Part shown: positions 41,052 to 50,070 of the stretch, piece by piece | Layout: every line of letters starts with the position of its first letter | How positions within the stretch are numbered: position 1 is the stretch's first letter | NCBI RefSeq assembly: GCF_009849585.1 | Contig: NZ_VCRN01000001.1 | Location: 496,001 to 560,000, forward strand | Direction of reading: 5' to 3' | DNA length: 64,000 nucleotides | Origin: Bacillus sp. ZZV12-4809 | Lineage (GTDB): Bacteria > Bacillota > Bacilli > Bacillales > Cytobacillaceae | Notes under the pieces: model-generated | Told to the model about the DNA's origin: nothing | Databases searched by the model: none | What the model saw: only the letters and a program-made list of their open reading frames with translations | Made by a program: the position numbers and the translations under genes

Positions 41052-41974
41052 TGTATATCCTCCTCATAAATAGATTTACTTAAATACCGCTCACTGCTGT
41101 CAGGAAAAATAGTCACGATATTTGTTCCAGGCGGAGCACTTTCGGCTTCTTTCAACACTGCTTCAAAGGCAGCACCTGATGAACTTCCAACTAAGTACCC
41201 TTGCAGCAGCGCCAGCTCCTTCACTCGTTTGAACGCATCTTTATCTGATATGGTATGAATAGCGTCAAATAGACCTGTTTCCATGAACGGAGGCAAAAAC
41301 TCCATCCCAATTCCCTCGGTTCGATGCGGTCCTGCCTTCCCGCCATTTAAAATGGAGCCTTCAGGTTCGACGATAACGGTCTTTATCTTTGGATTCTTCT
41401 CTTTAAGGTACCTGGCGCATCCCATGAACGTACCGCCAGTCCCTGCTCCAGCTGCAAAAATATCAATCTTCCCTTGCAGCGCTTCGTAAATTTCAGGTCC
41501 CAATGTTTCATAATACGTTTTGGGGTTATTTTCATTGCTGAATTGCTGAGGACTATAAGAATCAGGAATCTTCATGAGCAGTTCCTCAGCCTTCTTAATA
41601 GCACCTTCCATGCCTTCTTCGGTCGGCGAATTAATAACTTCTGCTCCTAACGCCTTCATTAGATTCTGTTTTTCAATACTGAATTTTTGAGGTATGACGC
41701 AGATGATTTTGATTTTCGTCCCAATAGCTGCAAGCGCTAAGCCTATGCCTGTATTTCCTGCAGTTGGTTCAATGACAGTCCCATTTTCCGGGAGAAGCCC
41801 GCCCTCTATCGCTGTCCGAATCAGCTTTTGCCCTAACCGATCCTTTACACTGCCGCCAGGATTAAAATATTCAAGCTTCGCAAAAACATTTACCCCTTGC
41901 GGAATAGCATAATGGCTGATTTTCACAAGTGGGGTGTTTCCAATCAATTCTTTCACACTGCTGTAATAATTCAT
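41048..41974 (-). CDS. mccA: Cystathionine beta-synthase-type cysteine synthase homologue
   Basis: ATG 41974 follows AGAGGTG. The 308-aa PLP enzyme has K44 in YFNPGGSVKDRLG, the PTAGNTGIGLALAA loop, GAGTGGTFMG and GSSSGAAFEA. Adjacent mccB and divergent yrrT mark it as MccA (YrhA), which joins homocysteine and O-acetylserine (or serine) to cystathionine. It begins the mccAB operon. Confidence 0.9.
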   Translation of the reverse strand: MNYYSSVKELIGNTPLVKISHYAIPQGVNVFAKLEYFNPGGSVKDRLGQKLIRTAIEGGLLPENGTVIEPTAGNTGIGLALAAIGTKIKIICVIPQKFSIEKQNLMKALGAEVINSPTEEGMEGAIKKAEELLMKIPDSYSPQQFSNENNPKTYYETLGPEIYEALQGKIDIFAAGAGTGGTFMGCARYLKEKNPKIKTVIVEPEGSILNGGKAGPHRTEGIGMEFLPPFMETGLFDAIHTISDKDAFKRVKELALLQGYLVGSSSGAAFEAVLKEAESAPPGTNIVTIFPDSSERYLSKSIYEEDIQ

Positions 41975-42047
41975 TGTCAGCACCTCTGTTTTTTTACAAA
42001 GATTGTTTAATCTCTCCAATACATTGTTGGATATTATCTGCGTTTTA

Positions 42048-42102
42048 TTTAATTCTTATTATTCCTACTTGTATAGTATGTTTTAACCGCTTTTTTTGTC
42101 AA
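42048..42102 (-). promoter_or_regulatory. mccAB promoter with CymR-like box
   Basis: Minus strand: -35 TTGACA (42097-42102), 18-bp spacer, -10 TACTAT (42073-42078), then TAGGAATAATAAGAATTAAA (42048-42067) over the transcript start. The box matches those of the ssuA and yrrT promoters (TAGGAATWATARGAATTA). Confidence 0.65.
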
Positions 42103-42127
42103 TTAAGAATTAAGAGATCATGCGAAG

Positions 42128-42181
42128 TTGCCAAGCGAAAGCTTTATTCATAGTATACCAATAAGTATTATAAGAATTAGA
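42128..42181 (+). promoter_or_regulatory. yrrT promoter with CymR-like box
   Basis: -35 TTGCCA (42128-42133), 17-bp spacer, -10 TAGTAT (42151-42156), then TAAGTATTATAAGAATTAGA (42162-42181), 17 of 20 positions shared with the other two boxes. It ends just before the yrrT ribosome site. Confidence 0.6.
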
Positions 42182-42196
42182 AGGAGTGATTTTTCG

Positions 42197-42832
42197 ATGG
42201 GCCGTGAATTTGTTGACTTGTTTGACCATTGGGCAGAATCCTATGATCAGGCAGTAACCGGTAAAGACCTTGAATATCAGGAGGTGTTTTTGAATTATGA
42301 AAATATCCTTCAAGAGGTGGCCAATCTTGCAGATGGCAATGTAATTGAATTTGGTGCAGGCACAGGGAATTTGACACAAAAGCTTCTGGAAAAGGGGGCT
42401 AATGTAACTGGAATTGAACCCTCTGCTGCCATGAGGGAAATAGCACGCAGTAAACTTCCTGATGTTCCATTGCTGAATGGTGATTTTCTGGACTTTCAAG
42501 TAAATGGTCCCGCAGATGCCCTTGTTAGTACTTACGCTTTCCACCACTTAGAGGACGCCGAAAAAGCAGAAGCCATCAAAAAATACAGTTCTCTGCTTTC
42601 AAAGGGCGGTAAAGTAATTTTTGCCGATACCCTTTTTAAAAGTGAAGAGGTTAAACAGGATTTCATCAATGAGGCAAAAGTGAACCATTTTCTCAGTCTG
42701 GCACAGGATCTGGAAACAGAGTATTATACAACGATTCCTGTTTTGAAGGAGATCTTTCAATCCAATGGTTTTTCAGTCCAGTTTAAACAGCTCAATCGGT
42801 TTGTCTGGCTCATATATGCTGTAAAACTATAA
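42197..42832 (+). CDS. yrrT: SAM-dependent methyltransferase YrrT
   Basis: ATG 42197 follows AAGGAG. The 211-aa protein begins MGREFVDLFDHWAESYDQAV and has motif I VIEFGAGTGNLTQKLL and TGIEPSAAMREIARSKL. This matches Bacillus YrrT, a predicted AdoMet-dependent methyltransferase of the methionine-to-cysteine operon (yrrT-mtnN-mccA-mccB). Here it is divergent from mccAB instead of being co-transcribed. Confidence 0.88.
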   Translation: MGREFVDLFDHWAESYDQAVTGKDLEYQEVFLNYENILQEVANLADGNVIEFGAGTGNLTQKLLEKGANVTGIEPSAAMREIARSKLPDVPLLNGDFLDFQVNGPADALVSTYAFHHLEDAEKAEAIKKYSSLLSKGGKVIFADTLFKSEEVKQDFINEAKVNHFLSLAQDLETEYYTTIPVLKEIFQSNGFSVQFKQLNRFVWLIYAVKL

Positions 42833-42862
42833 AATAAGATACAGTCCTCCCTTAAAACCGAC

Positions 42863-42892
42863 TTGACAAATAGGAATTATAGGAATTAAAAT
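42863..42892 (+). promoter_or_regulatory. ssuA promoter with tandem TAGGAATTA CymR-like box
   Basis: -35 TTGACA (42863-42868), 18-bp spacer, -10 TAAAAT (42887-42892). The spacer holds TAGGAATTA twice in tandem (42871-42888), so a bound repressor would block polymerase directly. Confidence 0.7.
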
Positions 42893-42904
42893 ATGGTTAT
42901 TATC

Positions 42905-42977
42905 TAATTATTGCCGATCAGTCAGCTGAAGGCCCTGTGGAGTAGCGATTTGCTGCTCTGCAGGGCCTTTCTTTTTT
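42905..42977 (+). promoter_or_regulatory. Attenuator-like RNA leader of the sulfonate gene (element S1)
   Basis: The leader starts about 12 bases before TTGCCGAT (42911). A small hairpin, TCAG-tcag-CTGA, is extended by GCC/GGC pairing. Its 3' side is the start of AAGGCCCTG (42929-42937), the 5' arm of a strong terminator closed by CAGGGCCTT (42961-42969) and CTTTTTT. The terminator has an inner AGTAGC/GCTGCT stem. Two leaders in the cys region share this layout. An antiterminator protein, small riboswitch or plain terminator of yrrT are all possible. Confidence 0.6.
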
Positions 42978-43041
42978 ATCGGTGAAAAAGGCAGGTGAAC
43001 CGTTAAATTTAGTTTTCACTTTTAAAATGGGGGAATGGAAA

Positions 43042-44060
43042 ATGAAAAGCTGGAAGCATGTAAAGTCTTTTGTAATTTTTGTATTGATGATCGGTCTGCT
43101 GTCAGGATGCCAAGCCCAATCGGCGGGCAGAGGCAGTAATGCTGAGGATAAAAAGGAGGATAAGGCTCTAACAGTTACAATAGGAATCCAGCAAAGCATA
43201 TGGCCTATTCTGCTAGCCAAGCACAAAGGCTGGTTTGAAGAAGAGTTTGAGAAAGCAGGAGTAAAAGTAAAATGGGCGGAATTCCAAAGCGGCCCTTCTT
43301 ACTTTGAAGCAATTGCCTCCAACCGCATTGACTTTGGCCGGGTTGGAAATATTCCAGTTCTTGCAGGACAAAGCGGCGGAATTGACTTTAAGGAAATTGC
43401 TGTAGCCAGTACAGGGGAAAAAGGAGACTCAATTCGGTGCCTAAAGACAGCCCTATTACTTCCGTGAAGGATTTAAAGGGCAAAAAAGTGGCGGTTGCAA
43501 AAGGAAGCAGTGCATACGGCCTTCTCTACCGCCTGCTGGAAAAGGAAAACATCAAGCCGTCAGAATTGGAAATCATCCAGCTTCAGCCAGATGAAGCACA
43601 GCCGGCTTTTGAAACAGGGAAAGTGGATGCATGGGCCATCTGGGAACCTTATCAATCCATTCAGGCAGTCAAAAATAGCGCAAAAGTCATCGCAAGTGGC
43701 GAAACAATTGGAACCTTCAGTCCCGGATTCCAAATTGTCCGGACACAATTCGCAAAAGAACATCCTGAACTGGTAGAACTTTATCTTAAGGTTACGGAGA
43801 AAGCAACAAGATGGCAGCTTGAAAACAAAGATGAAGCAACCGAAATATATGCAGACCTGAAAAAAACGGACAAAGAAGTAATTGAGAGAGTGCTGGAAAA
43901 CTCCGTGCCGGCCAATACACCGGTAAGTCCAGAAATTGTGGAGACCCAGCAGGAATCTGCTGCACTTCTATTAGAATTGGGAGGACTCAACAAAGAAATT
44001 GATGTTTCAGAAGTTGTTGAAAACTCATATATCGAGAAAGTCTTAGAAGAATACAAATAA
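43042..44060 (+). pseudogene. ssuA: Aliphatic sulfonate-binding lipoprotein SsuA, frameshifted
   Basis: ATG 43042 follows GGGGGA. The first frame encodes a lipoprotein (LLSGCQAQSA) and the N-terminal sulfonate-binding domain (VTIGIQQSIWPILLAKHKGW, DFGRVGNIPVLAG) to GDSI. There it runs into CGGTGC instead of the expected GTGCCT and stops by about 43467. The other frame resumes exactly at VPKDSPITSVKDLKGKKVAV and continues to a normal end at 44060. A one-base deletion near 43435 explains this. Sequencing error remains possible because both halves are well preserved. The transporter partners SsuB and SsuC are on the opposite strand. Confidence 0.8.
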
Positions 44061-44078
44061 CCACTAATAACCCTAAGA

Positions 44079-44118
44079 GAAGAACCCCGCTCACATTAAC
44101 CGGAGCGGGGTTCTTCTT
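44079..44118. terminator. Bidirectional terminator between ssuA and LLM gene
   Basis: AAGAACCCCGCTC and GAGCGGGGTTCTT form a long stem with A- and T-rich flanks on each side, serving convergent genes. Confidence 0.88.
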
Positions 44119-44122
44119 TAGC

Positions 44123-45463
44123 TTATCCTGCAGGATGAAAATTTTGAGCTTTATCCGGAAAAGGCAGCCCAAGATTGCCCCTTAGTGTTTCGCTTGTATA
44201 TTCTGTTCTAAAGAGGCCCCTATCTTGAAGGAAAGGAATAACGTATTGAACAAAATCTGAAAAGCCTTCACTCATTAACTGGGGCATGATGTTAAACCCG
44301 TCAGCACCCGCATTTTCAAACCATAGCTGAAGTTCATCCGCTACCTGCTCAGCCGTCCCGGCAATTGTATAATGCCCCCTGCCTCCTGCAAGCCTGAGTA
44401 GCAATTGTCTAATGGTAAGATTCTCTTTTTCAGCCAGATCCCGAATAAGCTTGGTTCGGCTTTGATGCCCTTGAATTTCGTGGATTTCCGGCAGTTCAGG
44501 CAGCGGACCATCCAGCGGATAGCCTGTTAAGTCAATGCCAATGCGATTGGAAAGCTGTAAAAGACTATACTCTGGATTGGTCAAATGATGAAGCTCTGCC
44601 TCTTTTTCTTTGGCAGCTTCTTCTGTTTCTCCTATAATAGGGCAAATGCCCGGCAAGATGATAAGGTTCTCCGGATTTCGGCCAAACTCGGCGGCCCTTG
44701 TTTTTAAAGCTTTGTAAAATGCTTGTGCGTCAGAAAGCGACTGCTGTGCTGTAAAAACCACTTCAGCGAATTGAGCAGCGAAATCAATGCAGGTTTTGGA
44801 GGAGCCAGCCTGTACAATGACAGGCTGCCCCTGAGGTGATCTCGGGCTGTTTAACGGGCCCTTTACCGAATAGCAGCTGCCTTTGTGGTTAATTTCATGG
44901 ACTTTATCACTCAAGGAATATATCCCAGCTTCCTTATCCCTTTTTAACGCTCCTTCTTCCCAGCTGTCCCATAGTTTCTTTGTGACTTCCACAAATTCTT
45001 TCGCGCGCTCATAGCGCTCCTTGTGTGCCGGTATTTTCTCCAGGTTAAAGTTTTTGGCTTCCGCATCTGTTCCTGATGTGACGACATTCCAGCCTGCACG
45101 GCCTTTACTTAAATGATCCAGGGAAGAAAACTTTCTGGCCACATTGAAAGGCTCATTAAAAGTAGTCGAGACTGTTCCAATCAGTCCAATTTTTTTAGTT
45201 GCAGCCGATAATGCTGATAATAGAGTGAGAGGCTCAAAGCCTCCTCCGCCAAGCTCACCATATTTGACTGCTCTTGTTGATACCGAATACCTGTCTGATA
45301 GAAAGATAGAATCCAGCTTTGCTTCTTCTGCTTTTTGTGTAATTTCCATATAATAATTTATATCATGTGCCCGCTCAGGGTCTGATGAAGGGTGCCTCCA
45401 AGCAGCCTCATGATGTCCCATGCTTGTTAAAAATAAATTCAGGTGTATTTTACGGTTTCCCAT
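44123..45463 (-). CDS. LLM-class FMN-dependent monooxygenase (NtaA/SnaA/DszA type)
   Basis: ATG 45463 follows GGAGGCAGAG. The 446-aa protein has the bacterial luciferase-like fold of the NtaA/SnaA/DszA group: LFLTSMGHHEAAWRHP, SIFLSDRYS, GRAGWNVVTSGTDAEAKNF, QPVIVQAGSSKTCIDFAA. These enzymes use reduced FMN from a separate reductase to oxidise sulfonates, sulfones or NTA. Position after ssuBC and near an FMN reductase suggests desulfonation of an imported organosulfur compound. Confidence 0.88.
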   Translation of the reverse strand: MGNRKIHLNLFLTSMGHHEAAWRHPSSDPERAHDINYYMEITQKAEEAKLDSIFLSDRYSVSTRAVKYGELGGGGFEPLTLLSALSAATKKIGLIGTVSTTFNEPFNVARKFSSLDHLSKGRAGWNVVTSGTDAEAKNFNLEKIPAHKERYERAKEFVEVTKKLWDSWEEGALKRDKEAGIYSLSDKVHEINHKGSCYSVKGPLNSPRSPQGQPVIVQAGSSKTCIDFAAQFAEVVFTAQQSLSDAQAFYKALKTRAAEFGRNPENLIILPGICPIIGETEEAAKEKEAELHHLTNPEYSLLQLSNRIGIDLTGYPLDGPLPELPEIHEIQGHQSRTKLIRDLAEKENLTIRQLLLRLAGGRGHYTIAGTAEQVADELQLWFENAGADGFNIMPQLMSEGFSDFVQYVIPFLQDRGLFRTEYTSETLRGNLGLPFPDKAQNFHPAG

Positions 45464-45481
45464 TCTCTCTGCCTCCATTAT

Positions 45482-46333
45482 TTAGCCTTTATAGCTCTCC
45501 CGCCATTTAAGCCATCTTCTTTCAAAAAACCTTACAAACGAGTCTGAAGCCTTTCCAAATACTGCAAAAATAATAATTCCTGCAAATACAACCGTTGTTT
45601 GTGAAAACTGCCGGGCATCCGTAATTAAATATCCAATACCTTCGCTTGACCCCATAAGTTCCGCAGCAACGAGCGCAAGCCATGCTGCACCTAATGCAAG
45701 ACGAAGCCCAAGCAGGATATTTGGCAGGGCTGAAGGAAGGATCAAATTCGTGATTTGCTTCCATCTGCTGAATTCAAGGACTTTGGCAACATCGAATAAT
45801 TTGGCATCCACACTGCGTATGCCCAGGAAAGCATTAACATAGAGCGGAAAGAAAGCTCCTTTTGCAATAAGAAGAACCTTTGAGACTTCACCAAAACCAA
45901 ACCACAAGATAAACAGCGGAATGACTGCAAGAGTAGGAATGGTACGAAGCATTTGCAGCGTCGGATCCAGCGTATGCTCCACCTTACTGGAAAAGCCGAC
46001 AGCTAATCCCGCGATCAATCCAAGGGTTCCTCCAATAAGAAATCCTCCCAAGGCCCGAAAAAAGCTGACTTGAAAATGGTAAAGAAGATTGCCAGCAGTC
46101 AGCAGCTCGATAAATGAGCTGAAAATGCTGCTTGGCCTTGGCAGGAGTGTTTCAGAGATCAGCTGATAATAGCCAGCAAATTCCCACATAAGGAGGACGA
46201 GCAGCGGAAAAACCATCCCTCTTAAGAACACGCCCCATTTTTTATCACTGTTTCCTTTCAATTCTTTTATTTTCAATTTCGCTTTCTCCTGAACAAATAC
46301 CCTCGGGTGAGCCCAGTCTGCTTTATTATTCAA
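45482..46333 (-). CDS. ssuC: Sulfonate ABC transporter permease
   Basis: TTG 46333 is the start, with GGAGGTGTAAGGA upstream. The 283-aa protein has six helices and the BPD_transp_1 EAA motif region ELMGSSEGIGYLITDARQF, plus LQMLRTIPTLAVIPLFILWFG. This matches SsuC/TauC permeases. It lies between SsuB and the LLM monooxygenase in one operon. Confidence 0.9.
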   Translation of the reverse strand: MNNKADWAHPRVFVQEKAKLKIKELKGNSDKKWGVFLRGMVFPLLVLLMWEFAGYYQLISETLLPRPSSIFSSFIELLTAGNLLYHFQVSFFRALGGFLIGGTLGLIAGLAVGFSSKVEHTLDPTLQMLRTIPTLAVIPLFILWFGFGEVSKVLLIAKGAFFPLYVNAFLGIRSVDAKLFDVAKVLEFSRWKQITNLILPSALPNILLGLRLALGAAWLALVAAELMGSSEGIGYLITDARQFSQTTVVFAGIIIFAVFGKASDSFVRFFERRWLKWRESYKG

Positions 46334-46347
46334 TCCTTACACCTCCG

Positions 46348-47118
46348 CTAGATTCCTGCCTGATCCATTAATTCAAGTTCATCTGCTTTTTCAAATTCAT
46401 TCAAAATAAGCTGACGGAATTCCTGAAACGTCTTATTTGATTTTTTCCTTGGATGCGGCAAATTGATTTTCACCACTTTTTGAATGGTGCCTGGCCTTGC
46501 ATTCATAATGACTACCCGATCTGCCAGATAAATAGCTTCATCTATATCATGGGTAACAAAAAGCATGGTAGTTTTATTCTCATGCCAAATATCAAGCAGC
46601 ACCTCCTGCATATGTGATCTTGTGAACGCATCAAGAGCACCAAAAGGTTCATCCAGCAGCAATACCTTTGGATTTCGCAGAAGGGCACGGGCTATGGCCG
46701 CCCTTTGCGCCATCCCTCCCGAAAGCTCTCGCGGATACGCTTTGGCGAAACCCTCCAGTTTCACCAGCTGAATTAATTCTTTTACCTTATCTCTCACTTC
46801 TTTATTTCTTAATGTAAAGTTCGAGGCAATGTTCTTCTCCACCGTTTGCCAGGGAAATAGCCTGGGCTCCTGAAATATAAAGCCTTTATCTATACTGGGG
46901 CCTTTTACTTCCTTCCCGTCAATCTCCACAATGCCTTCCACATCATTATCCAGACCCGCTATGATTTTCAGCAGTGTGCTTTTCCCGCATCCGCTGGGAC
47001 CTATAACCGTAATTAATTCACCATCTTCAACAGCTAAATGAAAATCCTTTAAAGCCTGAACTTCCCCTTTTTCCGAAAGAAATGTCTTGCTTAAATCGCT
47101 AATTTCTAAAAAAGCCAT
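46348..47118 (-). CDS. ssuB: Sulfonate ABC transporter ATPase
   Basis: ATG 47118 follows GAGGAGGGAG; a longer form (to 47172) contains it. The 256-aa ATPase has Walker [10 protein letters not shown], signature [15 protein letters not shown], Walker [13 protein letters not shown] and [15 protein letters not shown]. This is the SsuB/TauB family. It energises sulfonate uptake with SsuC and SsuA. Confidence 0.92.
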   Translation of the reverse strand: MAFLEISDLSKTFLSEKGEVQALKDFHLAVEDGELITVIGPSGCGKSTLLKIIAGLDNDVEGIVEIDGKEVKGPSIDKGFIFQEPRLFPWQTVEKNIASNFTLRNKEVRDKVKELIQLVKLEGFAKAYPRELSGGMAQRAAIARALLRNPKVLLLDEPFGALDAFTRSHMQEVLLDIWHENKTTMLFVTHDIDEAIYLADRVVIMNARPGTIQKVVKINLPHPRKKSNKTFQEFRQLILNEFEKADELELMDQAGI

Positions 47119-47162
47119 TTGAAATCTCCCTCCTCTAATAGTTTCAGCTGTAAGTACAAATA

Positions 47163-47202
47163 AAAAAGACACGTTCTATGAAAATAGATATCGTGTCTTC
47201 TC
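47163..47202 (-). terminator. Terminator-like hairpin between the FMN reductase and ssuB genes
   Basis: AGACACG and CGTGTCT arms, extended by ATCTATT/ATAGA pairing, are followed on the minus strand by TTTTTTATT. It separates the reductase transcript from ssuBC. Confidence 0.8.
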
Positions 47203-47228
47203 CGGGGGACCGGTCGAATGACTGTCTG

Positions 47229-47774
47229 CTATAACAGAGCTTTGGTTTTTTGGGAGATGTCTGTTAGCTGTCCAAGCTGATCTGTAATTCTTTCAAGCAG
47301 TTCCTCATTTTTAATTGGATTTTCGAATTCCTCTTTATCCACATATTGGTCGGTGAGATACACTCCTTTTAGTATGGTCTGGGCGCTTAGCGCAGCCAAT
47401 AACGGCTTTAAGGAATAATCAATTGCCAGCAGATGGGCGGGACTTCCTCCCACCATTAATGGAAATACAGGCTTATCTTTAAAAACGTCTTGGGGCAGAA
47501 TATCCAGCAATGCTTTCAAGGTCCCTGTATAAGAAGCTTTATATACCGGAGAAATAATAAGGATGCCGCTTGCCTCCTTGATTTCTTCAGAAAGCTTTTT
47601 GATTGAAGGATCATCATACCGCCCTTCAATCAGAACATCGGCCGGAAAATCAAGTACAGAATATTCTTTTACGGTAAACCCTTGTTTAAAAGATTCCTTC
47701 CGCAGAAAGTTTACAAGTATAGAAGATCTTGAAACAGCAGATGGACTTCCCGATATAGCCACAAAATAACTCAT
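47229..47774 (-). CDS. ssuE: NADPH-dependent FMN reductase (SsuE-like)
   Basis: ATG 47774 follows AAAGGGGATGAAGG. The 181-aa flavodoxin-like protein has the FMN phosphate loop ISGSPSAVSRSS, GILIISPVYKASYTGTLKALLDILP, and VFPLMVGGSPAHLLAIDYSL, all typical of SsuE/MsuE reductases. It would supply reduced FMN to the LLM monooxygenase. A terminator-like hairpin lies between it and ssuB. Confidence 0.88.
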   Translation of the reverse strand: MSYFVAISGSPSAVSRSSILVNFLRKESFKQGFTVKEYSVLDFPADVLIEGRYDDPSIKKLSEEIKEASGILIISPVYKASYTGTLKALLDILPQDVFKDKPVFPLMVGGSPAHLLAIDYSLKPLLAALSAQTILKGVYLTDQYVDKEEFENPIKNEELLERITDQLGQLTDISQKTKALL

Positions 47775-47853
47775 AACCTTCATCCCCTTTCTTTTCAAAA
47801 CACTACCCAACAATACCTATGGGCAAACTAGGAATAAAACCAAAAAATAAACA

Positions 47854-48009
47854 TCACCTCTTCCCATTATTAGACTCCACCCGTATTTTTTCCGTTATCT
47901 CCACTTGTGCCACTTTTCCTGCATGAAGGGTAATGACTACTGACCCATAATCAATATCCTTAATAGAAGATAAAATATACTTTTCATACTCAGCCGTGAT
48001 TTTTGCCAT
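47854..48009 (-). CDS. YezD-family (DUF2292) small protein
   Basis: ATG 48009 follows AAGGGAG. The 51-aa product has the family pattern ILSSIKDIDYGSVVITLHAG and KVAQVEITEKIRVE. YezD-like proteins are repeatedly found in sulfur assimilation clusters, as here between cysA and the FMN reductase gene. Function unknown. Confidence 0.85.
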   Translation of the reverse strand: MAKITAEYEKYILSSIKDIDYGSVVITLHAGKVAQVEITEKIRVESNNGKR

Positions 48010-48035
48010 TGTAATTACTCCCTTCCTTAAGATAT

Positions 48036-49106
48036 TTATATGTTAAAATCATCAGGTATGAAGATTTTGAGCTGCTTCGGCTTAATGAATACTTCTTCCC
48101 CTTCTTTCAATCCCAGCCTGTGATACTTTTCTTTTGGGATTTCTGCCTCAAGATACTCATTGGTATCTTTCCTGACAAGTTCTATTTGTACGATCGGGCC
48201 AACTATATGCAAGTGGGATATTGCTGCGTGTACTGAATCATTTGAAGCTTCTCTGCTGATGCTGATATCATGCGGCCTTGCATAGCCTACTGCCTCCAGA
48301 TTATCTGACCCTGCCCAATCCGGAATTTCCAAGGCTACTTCACCTTGCTTAAGCTTTCCATTTTTCAGCCTTCCCCTGAATAAATTGACGCTCCCTAAAA
48401 AGTCATATACAAAAGGAGTCTGGGGATTATCATATACTTCTTCCGGTGTTCCAACTTGCTCGATTTTCCCCTGATTCATCACGACAATCTTGTCAGCAAC
48501 ATCCAATGCCTCTTCCTGATCATGTGTAACAAATATGCTTGAAATCTGGAATTCGTCATGGAGTCTTCTCAGCCACCTTCTCAGCTCTTTTCTGACCTTC
48601 GCATCAAGAGCTCCAAATGGTTCATCCAATAAAAGAACCTTGGGTTCAACGGCCAATGCTCTTGCAAGCGCAACCCTCTGCCGCTGTCCCCCAGATAGCT
48701 GGGCAGGATACCGGTTTGCCAGGTCTTTCAGCTTTACAAGCTCCAGCAGTTCATAAACTTTGCTCTCAATTTCTTTTTTGCCAGGCCGCTCTTTCCTTGG
48801 CCTTACTCTCAGACCATAAGCGACATTATCAAATACGGTCATATGACGAAACAGTGCATAATGCTGGAAGACAAACCCAACTTTTCGTTCTTTAGCATTA
48901 ATGGCGGTAATGTTCTCACTGTCAAAAAATATAGAACCCTTGTCAGCTGCTTCTAAGCCGGCAATAATCCGCAGCAAAGAGGTTTTTCCCGAACCAGAAG
49001 GGCCTAATAAAGCTACCAGCTCTCCTTTCTGGATTTCAAGATTGATATTTTCCAATGCCTGAAATGTTCCAAAGGCTTTGTAAACGGAATTTATCACGAT
49101 ACTCAT
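48036..49106 (-). CDS. cysA: Sulfate/thiosulfate ABC transporter ATPase
   Basis: The 356-aa ATPase has Walker [11 protein letters not shown]-loop [12 protein letters not shown], signature [15 protein letters not shown], Walker [21 protein letters not shown] and [17 protein letters not shown]-terminal TOBE-type regulatory domain follows ([25 protein letters not shown]). This is CysA. It is the fourth gene of the cysP-T-W-A operon. Confidence 0.93.
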   Translation of the reverse strand: MSIVINSVYKAFGTFQALENINLEIQKGELVALLGPSGSGKTSLLRIIAGLEAADKGSIFFDSENITAINAKERKVGFVFQHYALFRHMTVFDNVAYGLRVRPRKERPGKKEIESKVYELLELVKLKDLANRYPAQLSGGQRQRVALARALAVEPKVLLLDEPFGALDAKVRKELRRWLRRLHDEFQISSIFVTHDQEEALDVADKIVVMNQGKIEQVGTPEEVYDNPQTPFVYDFLGSVNLFRGRLKNGKLKQGEVALEIPDWAGSDNLEAVGYARPHDISISREASNDSVHAAISHLHIVGPIVQIELVRKDTNEYLEAEIPKEKYHRLGLKEGEEVFIKPKQLKIFIPDDFNI

Positions 49107-49134
49107 TTCTGAATTCCCCTAACTTCTATGATTT

Positions 49135-50004
49135 CTATGCTCTTTCCTTTTTTCCATGCCATTCCAGAATGTTTTTTATAATAAGTGTGAAAATAGCCAT
49201 TATCGACATTAAAGAAGCAATAGCAAACGCAGCAGCAAATTGATATTCGCCATATAGGATTTCAATATGCAGGGGCATTGTATTGGTGAGGCCTCTTATA
49301 TGCCCGGATACGACCGAAACTGCCCCAAACTCGCCAATCGCACGCGCATTGCAGAGAATCATGCCGTAAAGAAGTGCCCATTTGATATTAGGCATGGTTA
49401 CATGCCAAAATGTCTTCCATCCCCCTGCCCCAAGAGTGATTGATGCTTCCTCTTCTGCTGTTCCCTGTGCCTGCATCAGCGGAATCAATTCCCTTGCAAT
49501 AAAGGGAATTGTTACAAAGATTGTCGCAAGAACAATACCAGGCACTGCAAATATAATCTTGATATCCCTCTCAAAAAGCCATTCCCCGAAAAGCCCCTGA
49601 GAGCCGAACAGCAAAACGAAAATTAAACCGGCAATGACTGGAGAGACTGCAAACGGAAGGTCAATCAGCGTAATAAGCAGGTTCTTTCCTTTAAAGTGAA
49701 ACTTTGTAATGGCCCAGGCCGCCATGATGCCAAAGAAAGCATTCAGCGGAACAGCAATAATGGCTACCAATAGGGTCAGCTTAATCGCATATAATGCATC
49801 TGGATTCGTAATTGCCTCCAGATAAACCGCGAGCCCCTTTTCAAAAGCCTGAACAAAAACCGTGACCAGCGGCAAGAACAGAAACAACCCCAAAAATATT
49901 AAAGCAAAACTGATTAACAGCCATTGAACCCATAAAGGATCCTTTGCTTCTCTCGTGCTCTTAAGCGGAGCATTACTAAGATTCATTGGTATATTCCCGC
50001 CCAT
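49135..50004 (-). CDS. cysW: Sulfate ABC transporter permease CysW
   Basis: ATG 50004 follows GAAAGGGG; a longer form (to 50049) is less likely. The 289-aa permease has six helices and the CysW motifs [38 protein letters not shown] and [19 protein letters not shown]. It pairs with CysT to form the sulfate channel. Confidence 0.92.
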   Translation of the reverse strand: MGGNIPMNLSNAPLKSTREAKDPLWVQWLLISFALIFLGLFLFLPLVTVFVQAFEKGLAVYLEAITNPDALYAIKLTLLVAIIAVPLNAFFGIMAAWAITKFHFKGKNLLITLIDLPFAVSPVIAGLIFVLLFGSQGLFGEWLFERDIKIIFAVPGIVLATIFVTIPFIARELIPLMQAQGTAEEEASITLGAGGWKTFWHVTMPNIKWALLYGMILCNARAIGEFGAVSVVSGHIRGLTNTMPLHIEILYGEYQFAAAFAIASLMSIMAIFTLIIKNILEWHGKKERA

Positions 50005-50070
50005 ATCACTACCCCTTTCTTTATAGAATGAACAAAGCCGAAAAGCCACTTAAAACTGAGTCTTCCAAGC

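Noticed and set aside
42863-43041. S-box (SAM) riboswitch or T-box in the ssuA leader
   Set aside because: Neither the S-box core nor the T-box sequence (AGGGTGGNACCGCG) is present; the leader is too short.
47829-47843. TAGGAATAAAAC before the FMN reductase gene as a fourth CymR box
   Set aside because: Only half of the box matches and it is not placed over a convincing promoter.
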